Shown here: positions 10,651 through 23,042 of the stretch, piece after piece
How positions within the stretch are numbered: position 1 is the first letter of the stretch
Layout of the letters: the number at the start of each line of letters is the position of its first letter
Source: Eublepharis macularius
Taxonomy: Eukaryota; Chordata; Lepidosauria; Squamata; Eublepharidae
Reading direction: 5' to 3'
Assembly (NCBI RefSeq): GCF_028583425.1
Contig: NC_072799.1
Location: forward strand, 90,010,217-90,074,216
Length of the DNA: 64,000 nt
Made by a program: the position numbers and the translations under genes
Notes under the pieces: generated by a model
What the model was told of the DNA's origin: nothing
What the model saw: the letters and a program-made list of their open reading frames with translations, nothing else
Database searches by the model: none

Positions 10651-11940
10651 GGCCGATTCTACACTACCTTAGCTCTCGCTTTTCTTGTGCAATGATTGCT
10701 CCATCTGTTATTGTGCATTCTTTGCTTGTTTGTCCACATCACCCTTTGAATAGCGCTTCTCCTGCGCAATCCGTTGATCACATCCCCTTTCAAAAAGACG
10801 AGTAAAGGGGCGGGAAAAACCCGAACGGCCCTGCGTTTTTTTTTTTTAAAGGACAAATTGACGCTATATCGACGAGTAAGCATCCTGGTTCAATGGTACA
10901 ACGACACCATTAATATAATATATTTTAAAAAATCACCCGAGACACTTACGATGAGCGCTCGGAACATCACAGCCTGCTTGCTGGTTGAAATTATCCGGAA
11001 ATGGGTGAGCGGTCAATATCACCTACAGCAGCATCCCACAGCAGAGCTTCATTTTGTCTTTGGAAAATTGACATCTGTGCCTAACTCGTCGGCACAGTCT
11101 GTGTCGGGGCGTAACATGAGCCATGATTTCAGTATCATGTGGATGCCCCCCCCCAAATATATAAATTGAATTAACATATGAAATTGTTCCTCTGATATTT
11201 GAGGTCTGCCCGCTTTTTTAAAATGAGATTAATATGATGAGGTGTCGCCATATCGACACGGTACTCTTTTATTTTTTAAAAAAAGGGGTGGGGACAAAGG
11301 TGGAGAATTACTCCTTAATTGGGAGGCGGGTCAAGAGAGGCTCAGAATTCAACGGAGGGCAGTTATTCATCAAAAAATATCCTGCGGCGAAAGTGCAATG
11401 GGCTGTGGCTGTCAGGGTTAGAATGTTATCCCTGAATATGTAACCAAAGAGACTCCATATTAATTCTTTCAGTATTCTAAGTGCTTTGTTCACAGGTGCC
11501 AAGATGTTCCACGCAACTATCTCACAGAGGAGGATTGTTTTGGCTATCGCTTTTCCAGCCTTGGGAAACTTTCGCTTTCTCAGCTTCAAAGAGATTGTTT
11601 TGAGAACTATGGGGGGAGGTTGGGTCTGCTGGATCTGATACTTTGTACCTCATGCTTTGCCTGTCATTCGTAACAATACACGTGTACCAAACCAGAGATT
11701 GCATCTGGGCCAGTGGACTATAATGATTGCTTTTTCAGTAAATTCTTTTGGAAACAACGGACTCTTGTCTGATTGCAGAAGGTAGTCTGGATTACAATTA
11801 TTATTTAGCCACAGATCTGACAGTGGCGACGCCATGCCGAATTAATGACAGCTTCGGAGACGATGCATGTGAACAGATGAAGGAATGGCGCTGCAGAAGC
11901 AAAAAACTGCCGCGAGAACGATGGTAGTGTGGATTCGGCC
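10651..11940. mobile_element. Non-autonomous DNA transposon (PIF/Harbinger-like?)
   Basis: Terminal inverted repeats GGCCGATTCTACACTACC (left) and, read inward from the right end, GGCCGAATCCACACTACC. A 3 bp direct repeat tct flanks both ends (10648-10650 and 11941-11943). About 1.29 kb. The interior has open frames of up to 131 codons (10774-11169, plus) that I do not recognise; no transposase motif is visible. The 3 bp TSD and GGCC ends suggest PIF/Harbinger, but the TSD is not the usual TWA, so the class is tentative. Confidence 0.6.
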
Positions 11941-12917
11941 TCTATCTAACAGTCTCCAACGTTTTACAAATAGGAGCACTCACACATTTGTATTACATTA
12001 TCATCCCACCCTTCCGCCACAAAACTCAGAGCGATATACATTCTCTGTCCCCATTTTATCCCCACAACAACCCTGTTGGATAGGTCAGTCCACCCAGTGA
12101 TTTTTGGTGGCCAGCAGGTGTCTCAGGCTCTAATACAAAACTCTGGTCACTATACAGACTCTCTCAACAGAACAGGAAGCATTGTTTCCCCATGCTGTCT
12201 TCCTGGTCTCAATTCCTCCTAGATAGCTATTGCCTGCCTCCCCTGGCCCCCAGTAAAAAATCTGGAAGGCTCCCTATCATCCTGAAACAATGCTGCCATT
12301 AGGGGGTCAAATTTTATACATGTAGAAGTATGTAGAAGTTTATATTGCAAAATGTAACATGAGCAACGTAGAGTTATATCTCATATATTTCACTTAGTTC
12401 CATGACAAAACATCTTGAATGTATTCGTTCATTTAATAGATAGACCTATTCTACAAGGAGAGAGTGGTGAGATTCCAGGTATACCTGTGGCAATATGCTG
12501 CTGAATCGTACAGAGGTTTTGCTTCTTTTTGGCCTCCAAAGCAGGGAAGCATTTGGGGGGAGCATCTTCCATCTTTGTCTACTTAATCATCCACCTTCCA
12601 GGTTTTCCTCTCTGTTGGAATCTTTCCCAAAACATTATTTGACACACTTTTCTTGGAAAGATCACAGCCAAAGTATCTTTGCATGACACATGGACAAGAA
12701 GGTATACATTTATAAGGTCCCGACTCCCAAGCACATTAGCGGCTTGAGTTTTTGAGGCGTTTGTTCATTATACTTGGGATTTATTAATGTTTGATTGAAA
12801 TTGACACTGATAGATATTGAATGACCGTTCAACTTTATAGCCAGTAAACCACATCTTTATTATATGTATATAGTTAACTTGTATCCTTCATGTGTAGTAT
12901 TCTACTCTCTTTCACAT

Positions 12918-13129
12918 TAGCCTCCAGGTGGTAGCTGGAGATCTCCTGGAATGACAACAGATCTCCAGGCCAAAGAGATCAGTTCCCTGGAGAAAATGGC
13001 TGCTTTGAAGGGTGAACTCTATGGCATTATGCCCCACAGAGGCCTCTCCCCTCCCCAAACCCCACCCTCTCCAGGCTCAACCCCCAAAATCTCCAGGAAT
13101 TTCTCAACCTGGATCTGGCAACCCTAGGT
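12918..13129. repeat. Short DNA-transposon-like repeat with GGCAACCCTA end
   Basis: Contains the shared blocks cctccaggtggtagctggag, gagatcagttccctggag, aaaatggctgctttg and ctggcaaccctag. Full-length relatives are at 33733-33951 and 40534-40755. The inverted GGTTGCCAG/CTGGCAACC ends in those copies suggest a non-autonomous DNA element. Confidence 0.6.
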
Positions 13130-13139
13130 AAGGCAGTTG

Positions 13140-13425
13140 GCAACTAGAGACAGGGTCTTACCTTTGGAATGTCCTTCCCCTTGACACCTGCCTGGCATCT
13201 GCTTTACTTTAAGTGCCAGGTCAAAATACGTCTTTTGACCCAGGCTTTTAAATTAGGGGTTTTATATTATGGCTGGCTTCTGGTTTTAATATAATTTCAA
13301 TGCTGTTTATGTCCAATGGTTTGTTCTTAAAGCTTGGTTTTATTTTGTTACATTTTTTAAAATTGTAAGCCACCTTCAACAGGACTCTGAAGAGGCTGCA
13401 TAGAAATATCACAAACAAACAAACA
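13140..13425 (+). repeat. L2/CR1-like LINE 3' end
   Basis: Carries the typical end 'ttgtaagccaccttcaacagga' type sequence followed by a simple (caaa)n tail. A similar end occurs at 58548-58620. No reverse transcriptase frame remains. Confidence 0.5.
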
Positions 13426-13427
13426 AA

Positions 13428-13565
13428 CGTTATAGCAATCTATTTGTCTTTGGCGTTAGAGGCTTACTTTTTAAAAGAAAGTTGGAATCTCAGAAGAAAT
13501 AGCAGATCATGGCAATAGATTGTTATAACGTTATTGTGCTATAGCTATCTAGCAATTACCAACTT
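13428..13565. mobile_element. Small foldback element
   Basis: Left end gttatagcaatcta is inverted in tagattgttataac at about 13517. The sequence is homologous to the element at 43990-44510 that was later split by a SINE. Confidence 0.45.
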
Positions 13566-14215
13566 TTTAAAAGGTGGAGAAGCCCTTTTGTGGCAAGGAG
13601 AAATGGAGGCTCTGGGGAGCTGAATCAAGGAAAGTCAACGGCCTTAGAAAGGTAGTTTCAGGAAAAGTGCAGAATGGCAGTGTGCAACACTTGCACAGAA
13701 ATCAAGAAGTATTAAACATACTTAATTTTAGATAGAACATGCTCCAGTGCTTTCAATATGTGAATATGTGCTCTACAGCGCCCTATATTACCAGATGCTG
13801 GAAGTGGGGGTGACCCGAGATGGACTTGCAAGTACCCAAGTCCTAAAAGTGTGACTGACTTCCACTAAAAGAAGTTGAAAATAAATTAACAGATGGAATT
13901 AGCAAGGTCTTAGTGATAAACGGTTCTATGTTCACCATAATAAAAATGAACAAGGTTATGCTTATGAAGGTGTGGAGCAATATCTTGGAAAAGGTGATGC
14001 TTCTGATTGGTCATGGGAAAAGTCTTGACCTCTTTCACGAGTAACGTGTTTTCATACACAACACCCTCAAACCAGAAACAAAGAGCAAACGCAACCAGGG
14101 GATGTCGTGTGGACTCCATCATTATCCTAGGAAATTAGTAGAGAGAGATCGGAGTGGCTCAATGACGCCCTCGACATGCCTTAATTTATATTGTGCCTCT
14201 GACAAACAATGGAAT
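13565..14215. other. Intergenic, no recognised feature
   Basis: No recognised gene or repeat. Confidence 0.45.
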
Positions 14216-14218
14216 AAT

Positions 14219-14470
14219 GGCTGTTTTCACATGTCGTACTGGCCGTGCAAAATCGCACAAAACTCCCAGAACAACGGCATCTTCCTGGCGCGATTTCCCA
14301 TCATGACTCTGGTTTGTGGCGCAATCGTGCCACAAACCGGAGTCATGATGGGAAATTGTGGTGATTGCGCCACAAACTGGAGTCATGACGGGAAATCGCG
14401 CCAGGAAGATGCTGTCGCTCCGGGAGTTTTGCGTGATTTTGCATGGCCGGTAAGACGTGTGAAAACAGCC
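14219..14470. mobile_element. Foldback MITE with GGCTGTTTTCACA ends
   Basis: Long imperfect palindrome: the left end ggctgttttcacatgtc is inverted in gacgtgtgaaaacagcc at the right, and the interior carries cggcatcttcctggcgcgat and its complement. Flanked by the 3 bp repeat aat. A possible relative is at 45958-46142. The 3 bp TSD suggests PIF/Harbinger-type mobilisation. Confidence 0.65.
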
Positions 14471-14479
14471 AATGCCAAT

Positions 14480-15270
14480 GTGGGAAAGGGAATATAACAT
14501 TCTGTTCAGTGGAATTTGTAGACATCTTTTGTTGTTCTTCCTCAGGAGGGAGATCAAAGCATTATATTCCAAAATTAGTATACAATTTAAAATAACATGA
14601 TAAAATGACACCCCTACTCCAAACTCTCTGTAGCAGAATCAAAGGCAAAGCTTGCTCTTATTTTTATGAAAATCTTGCCATTTTTCCTTCTTACAAGATT
14701 TCCCGGCACAAACAATGTGAGTAAGTTGGCAAGAATGAGGTATTTCCTTTGGGTTAAGTTCCTACTATTGTTTACAAGCTAGCTACTCAAGGACTGCTAC
14801 AGATATCTGCTACCAACAACACAACTGCATATCAAAACAAGAGAATTTTCAGTTCACAGTTTATTGTGTATAGCCATAGGCCATCACAAAATTACAAAAT
14901 CCCCATAAAATGAGATAAAAATTAGGTAAAATGGTATTATATATAGAGTACAGATTTACAGAAATATGGGGAGAATTCCACTAAAACTAATGGCAAATTC
15001 AGTTAATGTCCTCTGCTTCATTAGACCTTATCTTCATAGCAGTAAGGGCAAAAAGTGAAACTCTATATGAAACGTATGCATCAACATCAGAAAGTAAACA
15101 TGAGATTTTTCTTTGCTCTGTCTTTTAACTTTTTTACAATAAAAAATAAAAAAGTAAAAGAGATTTTCTCCACGTCTGTGTATAAGCTTAGGCCAAATAA
15201 AATTCCTGCCAGAAACTTAGATCTGGGGTCAGAAATGGGCAGAAAAGAACATAATGAGGTAAATCCTTTA
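14480..15270. other. Intergenic, no recognised feature
   Basis: AT-rich with short chance open frames only. Confidence 0.45.
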
Positions 15271-15274
15271 GTGT

Positions 15275-15462
15275 ATGAGCTGGCTTAAAGCCAGCTGGGT
15301 GACCTTGGGTCAGTCACAGCTCTCTCAGAGCTCTCTCAGCCCCACCTACCTCACAGGGTGTCTGTTGTGGGGATAATAGTGACACTGACTTGTTAACCAT
15401 TCTGAGCGTGGCACTAATCTGTCCTGAAGAGCAGTATATAAGCACGAGGTTATTATTATTCC
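15275..15462 (+). repeat. Sauria-type SINE, 3' part
   Basis: Contains gccagctgggtgaccttggg, then cctcacagggtgtctgttg and 'cctgaagagcagtatataag', ending in ATT repeats. The tRNA-related head is missing. The family points to a squamate genome. Confidence 0.7.
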
Positions 15463-17015
15463 CAGAATACAGAAAGATAACTATGGCCAACAGTATTGAA
15501 AGCCATTGACTGATCCAGGAGAACTAACAGGGATGAACAACCCCTGTTGGATGACCAAGGGAAAAGATTTGACATGAGATGGTTAATCAGAGAAACTAAG
15601 ATGGTTTCTGTCCTCTATCTGAACCTGAACCTGAAAATGGAAAGAATCTAGATAATCTGTCTTATCCAGAATCACACGGAGTTGAGAAGCCACCGCACCA
15701 TTTTAAAGAGCACTTTTTCCAGGGTTCTTATATTTAACATTCTGAGGAATTGTAAGTACAAAACAATTGTTCCACTTCATTATCTTTGAGCAGTTTTGCT
15801 TCTAATTACAGCCTTTGATAAATGCTAAACAATGAAGGAGGAGAATATTTTGATTCAAAGCTAAACATTCTACTAAAGTGCAGAAATTTTGTTGGGGCAA
15901 TAATGAAACATATGGCAATGTTCCCACTACATTACTGTCAACTTGTCTGAATAGTATATATGATCTTTAAAGGCATGCGAGTTAATACTGAAATTGAGAT
16001 TATATTGAAATTCAGCATATAATTAACTTTTTCCATATGCACATTTACCAGTTTTTAGTTGCCCGGTTACCAGAAAATATTGAAATTGCTTTTAGAACTA
16101 AGTCTAGTGTATATTTAAATTGTCCACTGAATGTTTACATTTGATTTCATTGTATATTAAATAACAAAACAGGACTTGCAAATAATTATATAAAGCTAAA
16201 TGAATGCATTCTCATCTTTAACAAATTACTAACAAAATACAAATGTTTCTACTTGTTTACACTACAGGAAGAAATAATAAGTTTAAGCTGCCTGTTTAAC
16301 AGAAAAAATTGATTCTACCAAGCTGCAACCTTCTCTCTTCTGAAGTATTTTTTGTGTGTGATATCTATACTGTACGAAAAATCATATGTGGATTCTATAT
16401 AGCTTGGTGAAATAATTCACATATGCATGTTATAAGGCTTTCACACCTAGCTAGCTCTGTAATTGCAGAAAGACTGAAAAGTGATAATTCCAGAGCGTAG
16501 ACATGTTAGTATGTTACAGCAAAAATAAACAGGAATCTTGCAGCACCTTAACACACTTTTATTTTGGCATAAGCCTTTGCCATTAGACAGACAGACACTG
16601 AGGGGTGGCGTGCCCACTGAAGAGCTGCTGTCACCCCTTTTTGGACAAAGGAACACGTTTGTGAACTGAATTGAGCTGCTGCTGATTCTGTTTTCTGAAG
16701 AAGCCAGTTGAGCAGGGTGCTGATTGGCTACATAGCTCCTGCGATAACTAAGGTCACTCTCCTGCCACCTCCACTCTGGCTGTACAAAGGGACGACTGGT
16801 TGGCTCTTGTAGTGATCACCGAATCACTCCTCCCCCCTCCCAGTTGTCCAGAGCCAGGCTTCAAGTTTTAGAACATTTTTTTTAAAAAAGGACCAAATCT
16901 ATGCTTAAATAGAAAGACATGCTGGGAGCTTGAAATAAAACATTTTAAAAGCTGAAAGCTTTCCTGAAACATGCAGAGAAATCACAAAGGAACCAGAGGT
17001 AGGTATCTGCGTGTC
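15462..17015. other. Intergenic, no recognised feature
   Basis: Mostly AT-rich to about 16500, then mixed. No gene or repeat recognised. Confidence 0.45.
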
Positions 17016-17017
17016 AG

Positions 17018-17676
17018 TTAGGGTTGCCAGTCCCCTGCTGGGGGCAGAGGATTCTCCACTCCCACCCCCACCCACCCCCACCTCTGCTTACTTGGCCTGT
17101 GGGGGAAAAGGCAGGGGGACGTGACTCCCAGGGTGCACTCCTGGGAGGTGTGGTGTGTTCCCACATGCCACAGGGGTCCACTTTGGGACTGTTTGGGGCC
17201 TAAATTGGCCCACTGTGAAGTGCAGGAGCTTGCCAGGGCCCTCCTAGCAGCGCTCCTGTGCTCCACAGTGGGCTGAAATCAGCCTGCTGCGAAGCGCAGG
17301 AGTCCAGTGCCCATCATGGCACCCCAGCAATGCTCCTGCACTCCACCGCAGGCAGATTTTGGTGCCAAAATGGACCAAAATCAACCCACTGAGGAGAGCA
17401 GGAGCACTCCAGGGCCTGTCACACTGCCCCGGCAACGTTCCTGTGCTCCGCAGTGGGCAGATTTTGGCTCTAAATAGGCCAAAATCAGCCTGCTGTGGGG
17501 CGTGGGAGCACTCCTGGGAGTAGCACATGGCCTGCGTGATGATGTCACTTCCCAGAAGTGACATTATTGTGTGGCCTGGGACCACACACACACTTTGCTC
17601 ACACCCAGACTTCTGGAAAGGTGAGCACCAGGTCTCTCGCCTCCCGCCCAGAGGGTAAAGGGACCTGGCAATCCTA
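17018..17676. repeat. GC-rich 'agggttgccag ... ctggcaatccta' repeat with internal subrepeats
   Basis: Inverted ends agggttgccagtcccc and ggacctggcaatccta. The interior has several roughly 90 bp subunits each containing 'caggagc ... ctcctgc/gctccac.g' and 'gccaaaat' blocks. It carries the CRE/ETS-like palindrome near 17537-17570 (gatgatgtcacttcccagaa then gtgacatt). Confidence 0.65.
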
Positions 17677-17679
17677 GTG

Positions 17680-18355
17680 TCAGGAGAGGAGAGTTGGTGA
17701 GGAAATAAAGAGTTGCACAGGCTCCTAAGAGGAGGTAGTCTTCAGCCTTAAAAGATCCAGATCTGAGAGAAACGTGGGAGTGTTTTGGAACCACAAGCCA
17801 TCTAGTCTGGATTTTGTACAACTGCTTACCACAGGGCAGTTGAGTGCTTACCACGCGTATTAATTTACAGTGGGATTATTCAGAGTTTTTATTATTATGA
17901 AGCCAGGCAGCAACCAAGAAACCTGTGTGAGATGATTCACATCAATGTGAAACAACAAACACCGAAATGCAAATACCTATTATGTTCAAATTGGAATCAT
18001 TCCATTTATTTCACTGCCCCTTCACACGATGTGCTCAGTTCCCAAATGCGGCTCAGCCATTGGGCTCGATGCAGCCCTGTTCTGTACCTGCCCATGCAAG
18101 CAGAGTGACAGGCCGTGGCAGGGAACGAGAGAGCTGTGCACACTGTGCACATCGTCATCCAGCCAGTACTCTCTCTGCTCATTGTTATGTTGCTCCCCTC
18201 AAATAGGGGAAAGGGTTAAAAGGGTCTTATAGAGATCAATAGTAATTCTCATTAGCTATGCAGGTGTTGGTGTTGGCAGTACTACGTCATTTTCATCCTG
18301 GCCAAGTTTGGGTCAGCTGTACGGCACTGGGAAATTGCAAGCAGTACGGTATTTG
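17680..18355. other. Intergenic, no recognised feature
   Basis: No gene or repeat family recognised. Confidence 0.4.
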
Positions 18356-18679
18356 AAGGGGACGCAGGGAAGAGTGCTATGGAGTCCAGAGAGAAAAGGA
18401 GAATGTAATGTTTTGCAGGTAATTTAGTTTGTGTGTTTTATTTCTGCTTGCTAACGTGGGTTTTTAAAAATTGTTGCCGTGAGTTTAAATGCAGGCCCCT
18501 AAGGAAAGGAGGAGGGGGGCTGGACAGGGGAGTGAAGCGTAATCTGACTGGACAGTAGCTGTACCCGAGGGGATGGAGTGAATTGTGCAGTTTTGGTCAG
18601 GGAGCTGAGAGAAAAGTGTTTAGTTTGGTCAAAACAGGCAAATTGTGGGGAAGCTCAGGCTGAAAGGGGTCTCATTCTG

Positions 18680-19255
18680 TCAAGTTAATTTAATTTAATT
18701 TATTGTATTTATATTCCGCCCTCCCCGCTTTCGCAGGCTTAGGGCGGATAACATAATACAAATATACACATCATTAAAAACACCTTAAAAACACAATCAT
18801 CTCATCTACATCTATTACATATAAATAATTTTAAAAAATTATAAAAGCAGCACATAGCAAATGTTTAGTGTATCACACAGCAGTGTTACCAGAGCAAATC
18901 CATACTGTAATAATAAGTGTGGCAGCAGCATCTGTTTTTTTTTTTAAAGAATTTTTATTGGATGGGTTTACAAACATAGACATAAAAATCATCATCATTA
19001 TCCACCCCATTGCATTTCCCCCCATCCTTCCCCCCCTTTTTTCTGGTGACTCCCAGCAGTTTTCCATACCCAACTTAATCTAAAAAGTATATCATATAAA
19101 TTCTTAAAATCTATAATGTATATCTATATTATACATACTAATCAAATCTCTTTACTTATCTTAACTATCTACACTAACTATATTACTTGTCTTAGATAAA
19201 AATATAAGAATTATATAAGTAATTATAGGTACATATACTAACTAAAAAAAACCCT

Positions 19256-19291
<36 letters not shown>

Positions 19292-19770
19292 GTAACATAC
19301 TATTCCTTACATACCAATTAACTATATTATCTATATTTCACATATACTCCCTATAACCTTATTACTCATACTTATATTCCCCTGTAAATATACTATATTA
19401 ATCCATTAAAATACAATAAAATATACCCCTTGTGGCAGCAGCATCTGCGTTCACATGGGGGAATAGTTTAACCGCCCCCCTCCACGGGGGGAGGGGGGGT
19501 GCACCGTCCGGCATCAGCCATATGCCTGGTGGAATAGCTCCGTCTTACAGGCCCGGCGAAATGCAAGCAAATCTTGCCGGGCCCTAGTCTCGCAAGGCAG
19601 AGCATTCCACCAGGCTGGGGCCAGGACCGAAAAGTCCCTGGTCGACGCCAGGCGGGCCTCCCTAGGGCCAGGGACATTTAGAAGATATTTTCCACTAGAT
19701 CGAAGAGTCCTCTGGAGCTCATATGGTGAGAGACGGTCCCGCAGATACGTCGGTCCCAGGCAGAGCAGTC
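18680..19770 (-). repeat. L2/CR1-like LINE 3' region, reverse orientation
   Basis: The left end, on the minus strand, reads as the typical end with 'gcctgcgaaagcggggagg' and 'cggaatataaa'. The right part (19448-19745), on the minus strand, contains the complement of ggtggaatagctccgtctta and gcaaggcagagcattccacc, a familiar squamate LINE 3' segment. It is interrupted by an L1 insertion at 18935-19430. Confidence 0.6.
18935..19430 (-). mobile_element. 5'-truncated L1 3' end, reverse orientation
   Basis: Begins with a T-run (the poly-A tail of a minus-strand L1) followed by the complement of an aataaaaattctt end. It is bounded by the perfect 17 bp TSD tgtggcagcagcatctg (18918-18934 and 19431-19447). 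Only AT-rich 3' UTR remains, including (CA)n and (TA)n runs at about 19255-19292. Confidence 0.85.
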
Positions 19771-19874
19771 GGTCCCAGGCAGAGCAAGTTCAGTGAATCT
19801 GCATGGTGTTTTGAGAAATTCAGTCTAATTCAGGCAAACTGTGTGTTTGCCTTAAAAGTCTGTGTTTATCTGAG

Positions 19875-20395
19875 TCTCTCTCTACATGAGACGCCTCAGC
19901 ACGTGTTTATCAAGTGTAGAGCAACGCCATGTCAGGCGGGAAGCATAGTTTAAAACAACCTCAGAGGGTTTGTTAATTTCATCTTCACCTCCCTGAAGGC
20001 TCTGTCAATTTCATCTCTCTACACAAGGGTAGTTTAAAAAGACAGAGTTGGCTGAGATCACTCCTCAGAGGGTTTGTCAATTCATCTTCTCCTGCCCAAA
20101 GGCTCTGTCAATTTCACCTCTCCTGTCTAAAACTGTGTGGGATCGCAACCAGAGGGCAGCAAGGAATGGAAATGGGCTGGAGCTGCCTTCCAGAGCCAGG
20201 CTTGGACCTGGAGAGGTTCTAATGGGCTGAAGTTTCCCTTCTGGCATTTCACAGCCCCTTCACACAGCTCCAGTGTACAGCAAAGCCTTTGCCCTGCCAC
20301 TGGCCCTGTCTTTTTAAACTACCCTTCCCAGCTAACATTGCATCTCCCGACACATGTTCGTCACGTCGGAAGACTTGTGTAGATAGACTCTGTGA
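19875..20395. mobile_element. Foldback element with TCTACATGAGACGCC-type ends
   Basis: Left end gagtctctctctacatgaga and right end gtgtagatagactctg are imperfect inverted repeats. The interior has inverted blocks such as gcatagtttaaaa and tttttaaactac. Related to 23043-23415 and 50283-50458. Confidence 0.5.
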
Positions 20396-20694
20396 GAGAG
20401 ATTAATCTATCTACAGCAGGGAAACTGTGTGGAAGGGCCTGAGTGAATCTACGTCTGTGTAAATGAGATTAGAGTTTATCTCGTTGGTGAAGATCTGTGT
20501 GGAAAACTACTCTGTGTGACCAAGACTGTGAATATTCCTTTAAGAAGATATAATTATTTCTGAAACCACCAAGCTTAAGAACTATTTTGAAACCATCATG
20601 CTTTTGTACTTATGAATATATTCTACTTTTAAGGGAAAAAAAGATATTTTTTTCACCTCACAATCCCTTTCCCATTGTCAAACGACCATCTACA

Positions 20695-20960
20695 ACAACG
20701 CTTTCCTATAATACCAGTTAAGCAGAAGAGATCTAAGGCAAAAAGCCTTTTGTGGCAGCAAAAAACTTTAGGGAGGCCACATAAACAAAAAAACAAAAAA
20801 AGGAAGGTGTTCCTGAGGTATAAGGCTGGATAAAGTAGAGAACACCTGAAGCTCTGTCTGGGTGGAAATAAAAAGGAGTGTTGGTTGTGACTGAAGCCTT
20901 CCCGAGGTATAAGTTTAAGGTAAAGTAAGGACGAGCTGGATTAAAGGTCCAAAGGCAAAG
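20695..20960. repeat. Unclassified repeat, copy of 3600-3840
   Basis: Shares taccagttaagcagaagag, tggcagcaaaaa and gtgttcctgaggtataa with the copy at 3600-3840. Confidence 0.5.
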
Positions 20961-21099
20961 GTTTAAAAAAGTTTAAAAACAAACAGCAACCCATTACAAG
21001 GAGTAACCTGTGAGAGAGGAATAAGAAAAAGAGGGTTATAACTGGAACCTGGGGATGGAGATCTGTAGAAAGAGAGGAAAGCATGCATTGTTAACAAAG

Positions 21100-21335
21100 A
21101 CTTGCCACACTGGGCATCTCTTTCTGGTACTCAAAGGCCTTCCCTCGCTTCCAGTTTTTTCTTGGCACAATTCAAAATGCTAGTGTTGAATTTTAAAGGC
21201 TTAAATGGTTTAAGGAGTTGGCTATTTGAAGAACAGCTTTTACGGTGTGAATCAGTTATAAAACTATCAAATGCAGAATGTTGTTACCTGAGATGCTCTG
21301 GAGAATGGTGGGCATATAAATATTTTAAATAAACA
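21100..21335 (+). repeat. L2/CR1-like LINE 3' end
   Basis: The start (cacactgggcatctc...) and end (gaatggtgggcatataaata) follow the pattern of other LINE 3' ends here, with a final aaataaacaaaat tail. Confidence 0.4.
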
Positions 21336-21339
21336 AAAT

Positions 21340-22235
21340 AAAAACATTAGCACTGAGATAAAAATAATTACACCACAGGAGCTGATTGCAGAGTGTCTGC
21401 ACTAAGAACTTGATACTAAAAAGCAAGTTCCCTTTCTTGTTGTTTCACTTACGGAAATCAAATGCACACTGAGTATTAAAAGAGGTGAAAATCTAATTCA
21501 CTGCAATGTCATGAATTTGGAAACAATAACGTTGCCTGCTTTGCTTCAGAAAGAAAGCATTGTCTTATCTAGGGCCACTTCTGCATAATAAAACAATAAT
21601 CTATCTTTATAATACATACTGAAATTACCTTTAATGTGTAAATCTGTAGCAGGAAGCTCACTCTCTTCACCAGCTGAGATCAGGTATAGAGCAGGCGGCA
21701 ATACTCGTTCCCTTTCACGGGGCTGGAGTCAGGCGTGCAGCAGGGGGCAATGTGTCATGTCTGAGCCCCATCCATTCCAATTTTGATTCTATTCTGCTGA
21801 ACAGAGTGTATCTAACTATGGCTCAATATCACTTTGCTAGTGTCATAACTATTCTTTTCTCAGGCTTTCACAGGTGTTCGTCTGTTGAACTGTAACAGCT
21901 TCCAGTGTTTATGACCTTGTGCTCATTCCCAGACAGTGCTGTGTAACTCATTGTGTTATCACAAATATGTGAAGTGTTCTCACACAAAGAGAGTGCCAAA
22001 GTATTCTTTACAGTTGGGAAGGGGGGGGGGAGAAAGAAGTAAACTATAATGTTAAAAAAGAAGTTTCTCTCACATGATGTCATACCTGTCAACTTCTACT
22101 CATGCTGCTTAGATGTCTGCCTTGCTTCTAAGTAGTCCTATGAAACTGTATATGGAAATGATCTGATTTCTGAATACAGTCCATTTGACTAAGTACTTGC
22201 ATCTTACTGCAAAACGGCCAGAGATCTGTCTGTCA
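21340..22235. other. Intergenic; one outlying minisatellite-like unit
   Basis: Mostly unrecognised. About 21660-21770 contains two outlying units (gcaggcggcaatactcg, gcagggggcaatgtg) of the minisatellite at 22240-22590. Confidence 0.4.
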
Positions 22236-22239
22236 TCCA

Positions 22240-22590
22240 TAGCCTGACACAATGTCTGCTCCCTCTTCACCCAGATGGGCTCAGGAGTGGAGCAGGTGGC
22301 AATGTCCACCCCCTTTTACTTGGCATGGATCAGGTGGCAATCCCTGCCCCCCTCCATCACCCAGTTGGGATCAGGCGCAGAGCAGGATGCAATGCCTGCT
22401 CCCCCTTTCACTCAGCAGAGCAGGTGTCAATGTCGGCTCTCCCTTCAACCCACCGGAATTAGGCTCAGAGCAGGCAGCAATGCCCATCCCCCTTCACCTA
22501 CCCTGGATCAGGCGTGAAGCAGGAGGCAATGCCTGCCCCCCCTTCACCTGGCTGGGATCAGTCACAGAGGAGGAGGCAATGCCCACCTGC
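22240..22590 (+). repeat. Degenerate minisatellite, about 50-60 bp unit
   Basis: About six to seven imperfect units with consensus 'gcaggnggcaatgcctgcccccttcacc' followed by 'ctgggatcaggcgcagagca'. Open frames over it come from the repeat and do not suggest a gene. Confidence 0.7.
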
Positions 22591-23042
22591 CCACCATCCC
22601 CTTTCTAGAGGCCATTGTATCCCCCCCCCACAACTGTCTTTGTTGCTAGTAAAATAATAATAATAATAAAAAGAAATATTCCCACTGTATTTTTTTTTTA
22701 AAATCCAGGTTAGCTATTACAAAACAACAGCCATGTGAAGGAATTGACCAAGAATCTATAAATGCAGAGTCCCTCAGAGAAAGAAGTCCCTGTGGAAAAA
22801 ATAATGGTTATATTGCCTTTTTCTAAATGGAATTCACCAAGTCTTCCAAGCAGTGCAGTGTCTGACCGAAATGGAGCACACAGAAATCTTTTGCGGAGGC
22901 AGGAGGGGAATTTGATATAACAACTATATTCAAGATTGGGGCATAGTCAGTTTGGGTTAGCTGGCATTAGTTTGCACACCCCTATTGATTCTCAAGCCTA
23001 CCCAGAAGCCAGTTTAACTGTTCAGCAAACCCGTATCACTAA

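Larger units (their letters stand above)
18360..20640 (+). repeat. Second copy of the 6480-7010 repeat, split by nested insertions
   Basis: 18540-18680 and about 19775-19870 together match the left and middle of the 6480-7010 repeat, and 20500-20610 matches its right end (aaccaccaagcttaag ... aaaccatcatgc). Between these parts sit a LINE end (18680-19770), an L1 inside it (18935-19430) and a foldback element (19875-20395). Confidence 0.4.

Noticed and set aside
14102..14611. Two opposing open frames of 131 and 141 codons
   Set aside because: Both read the arms of the 14219-14470 palindrome.
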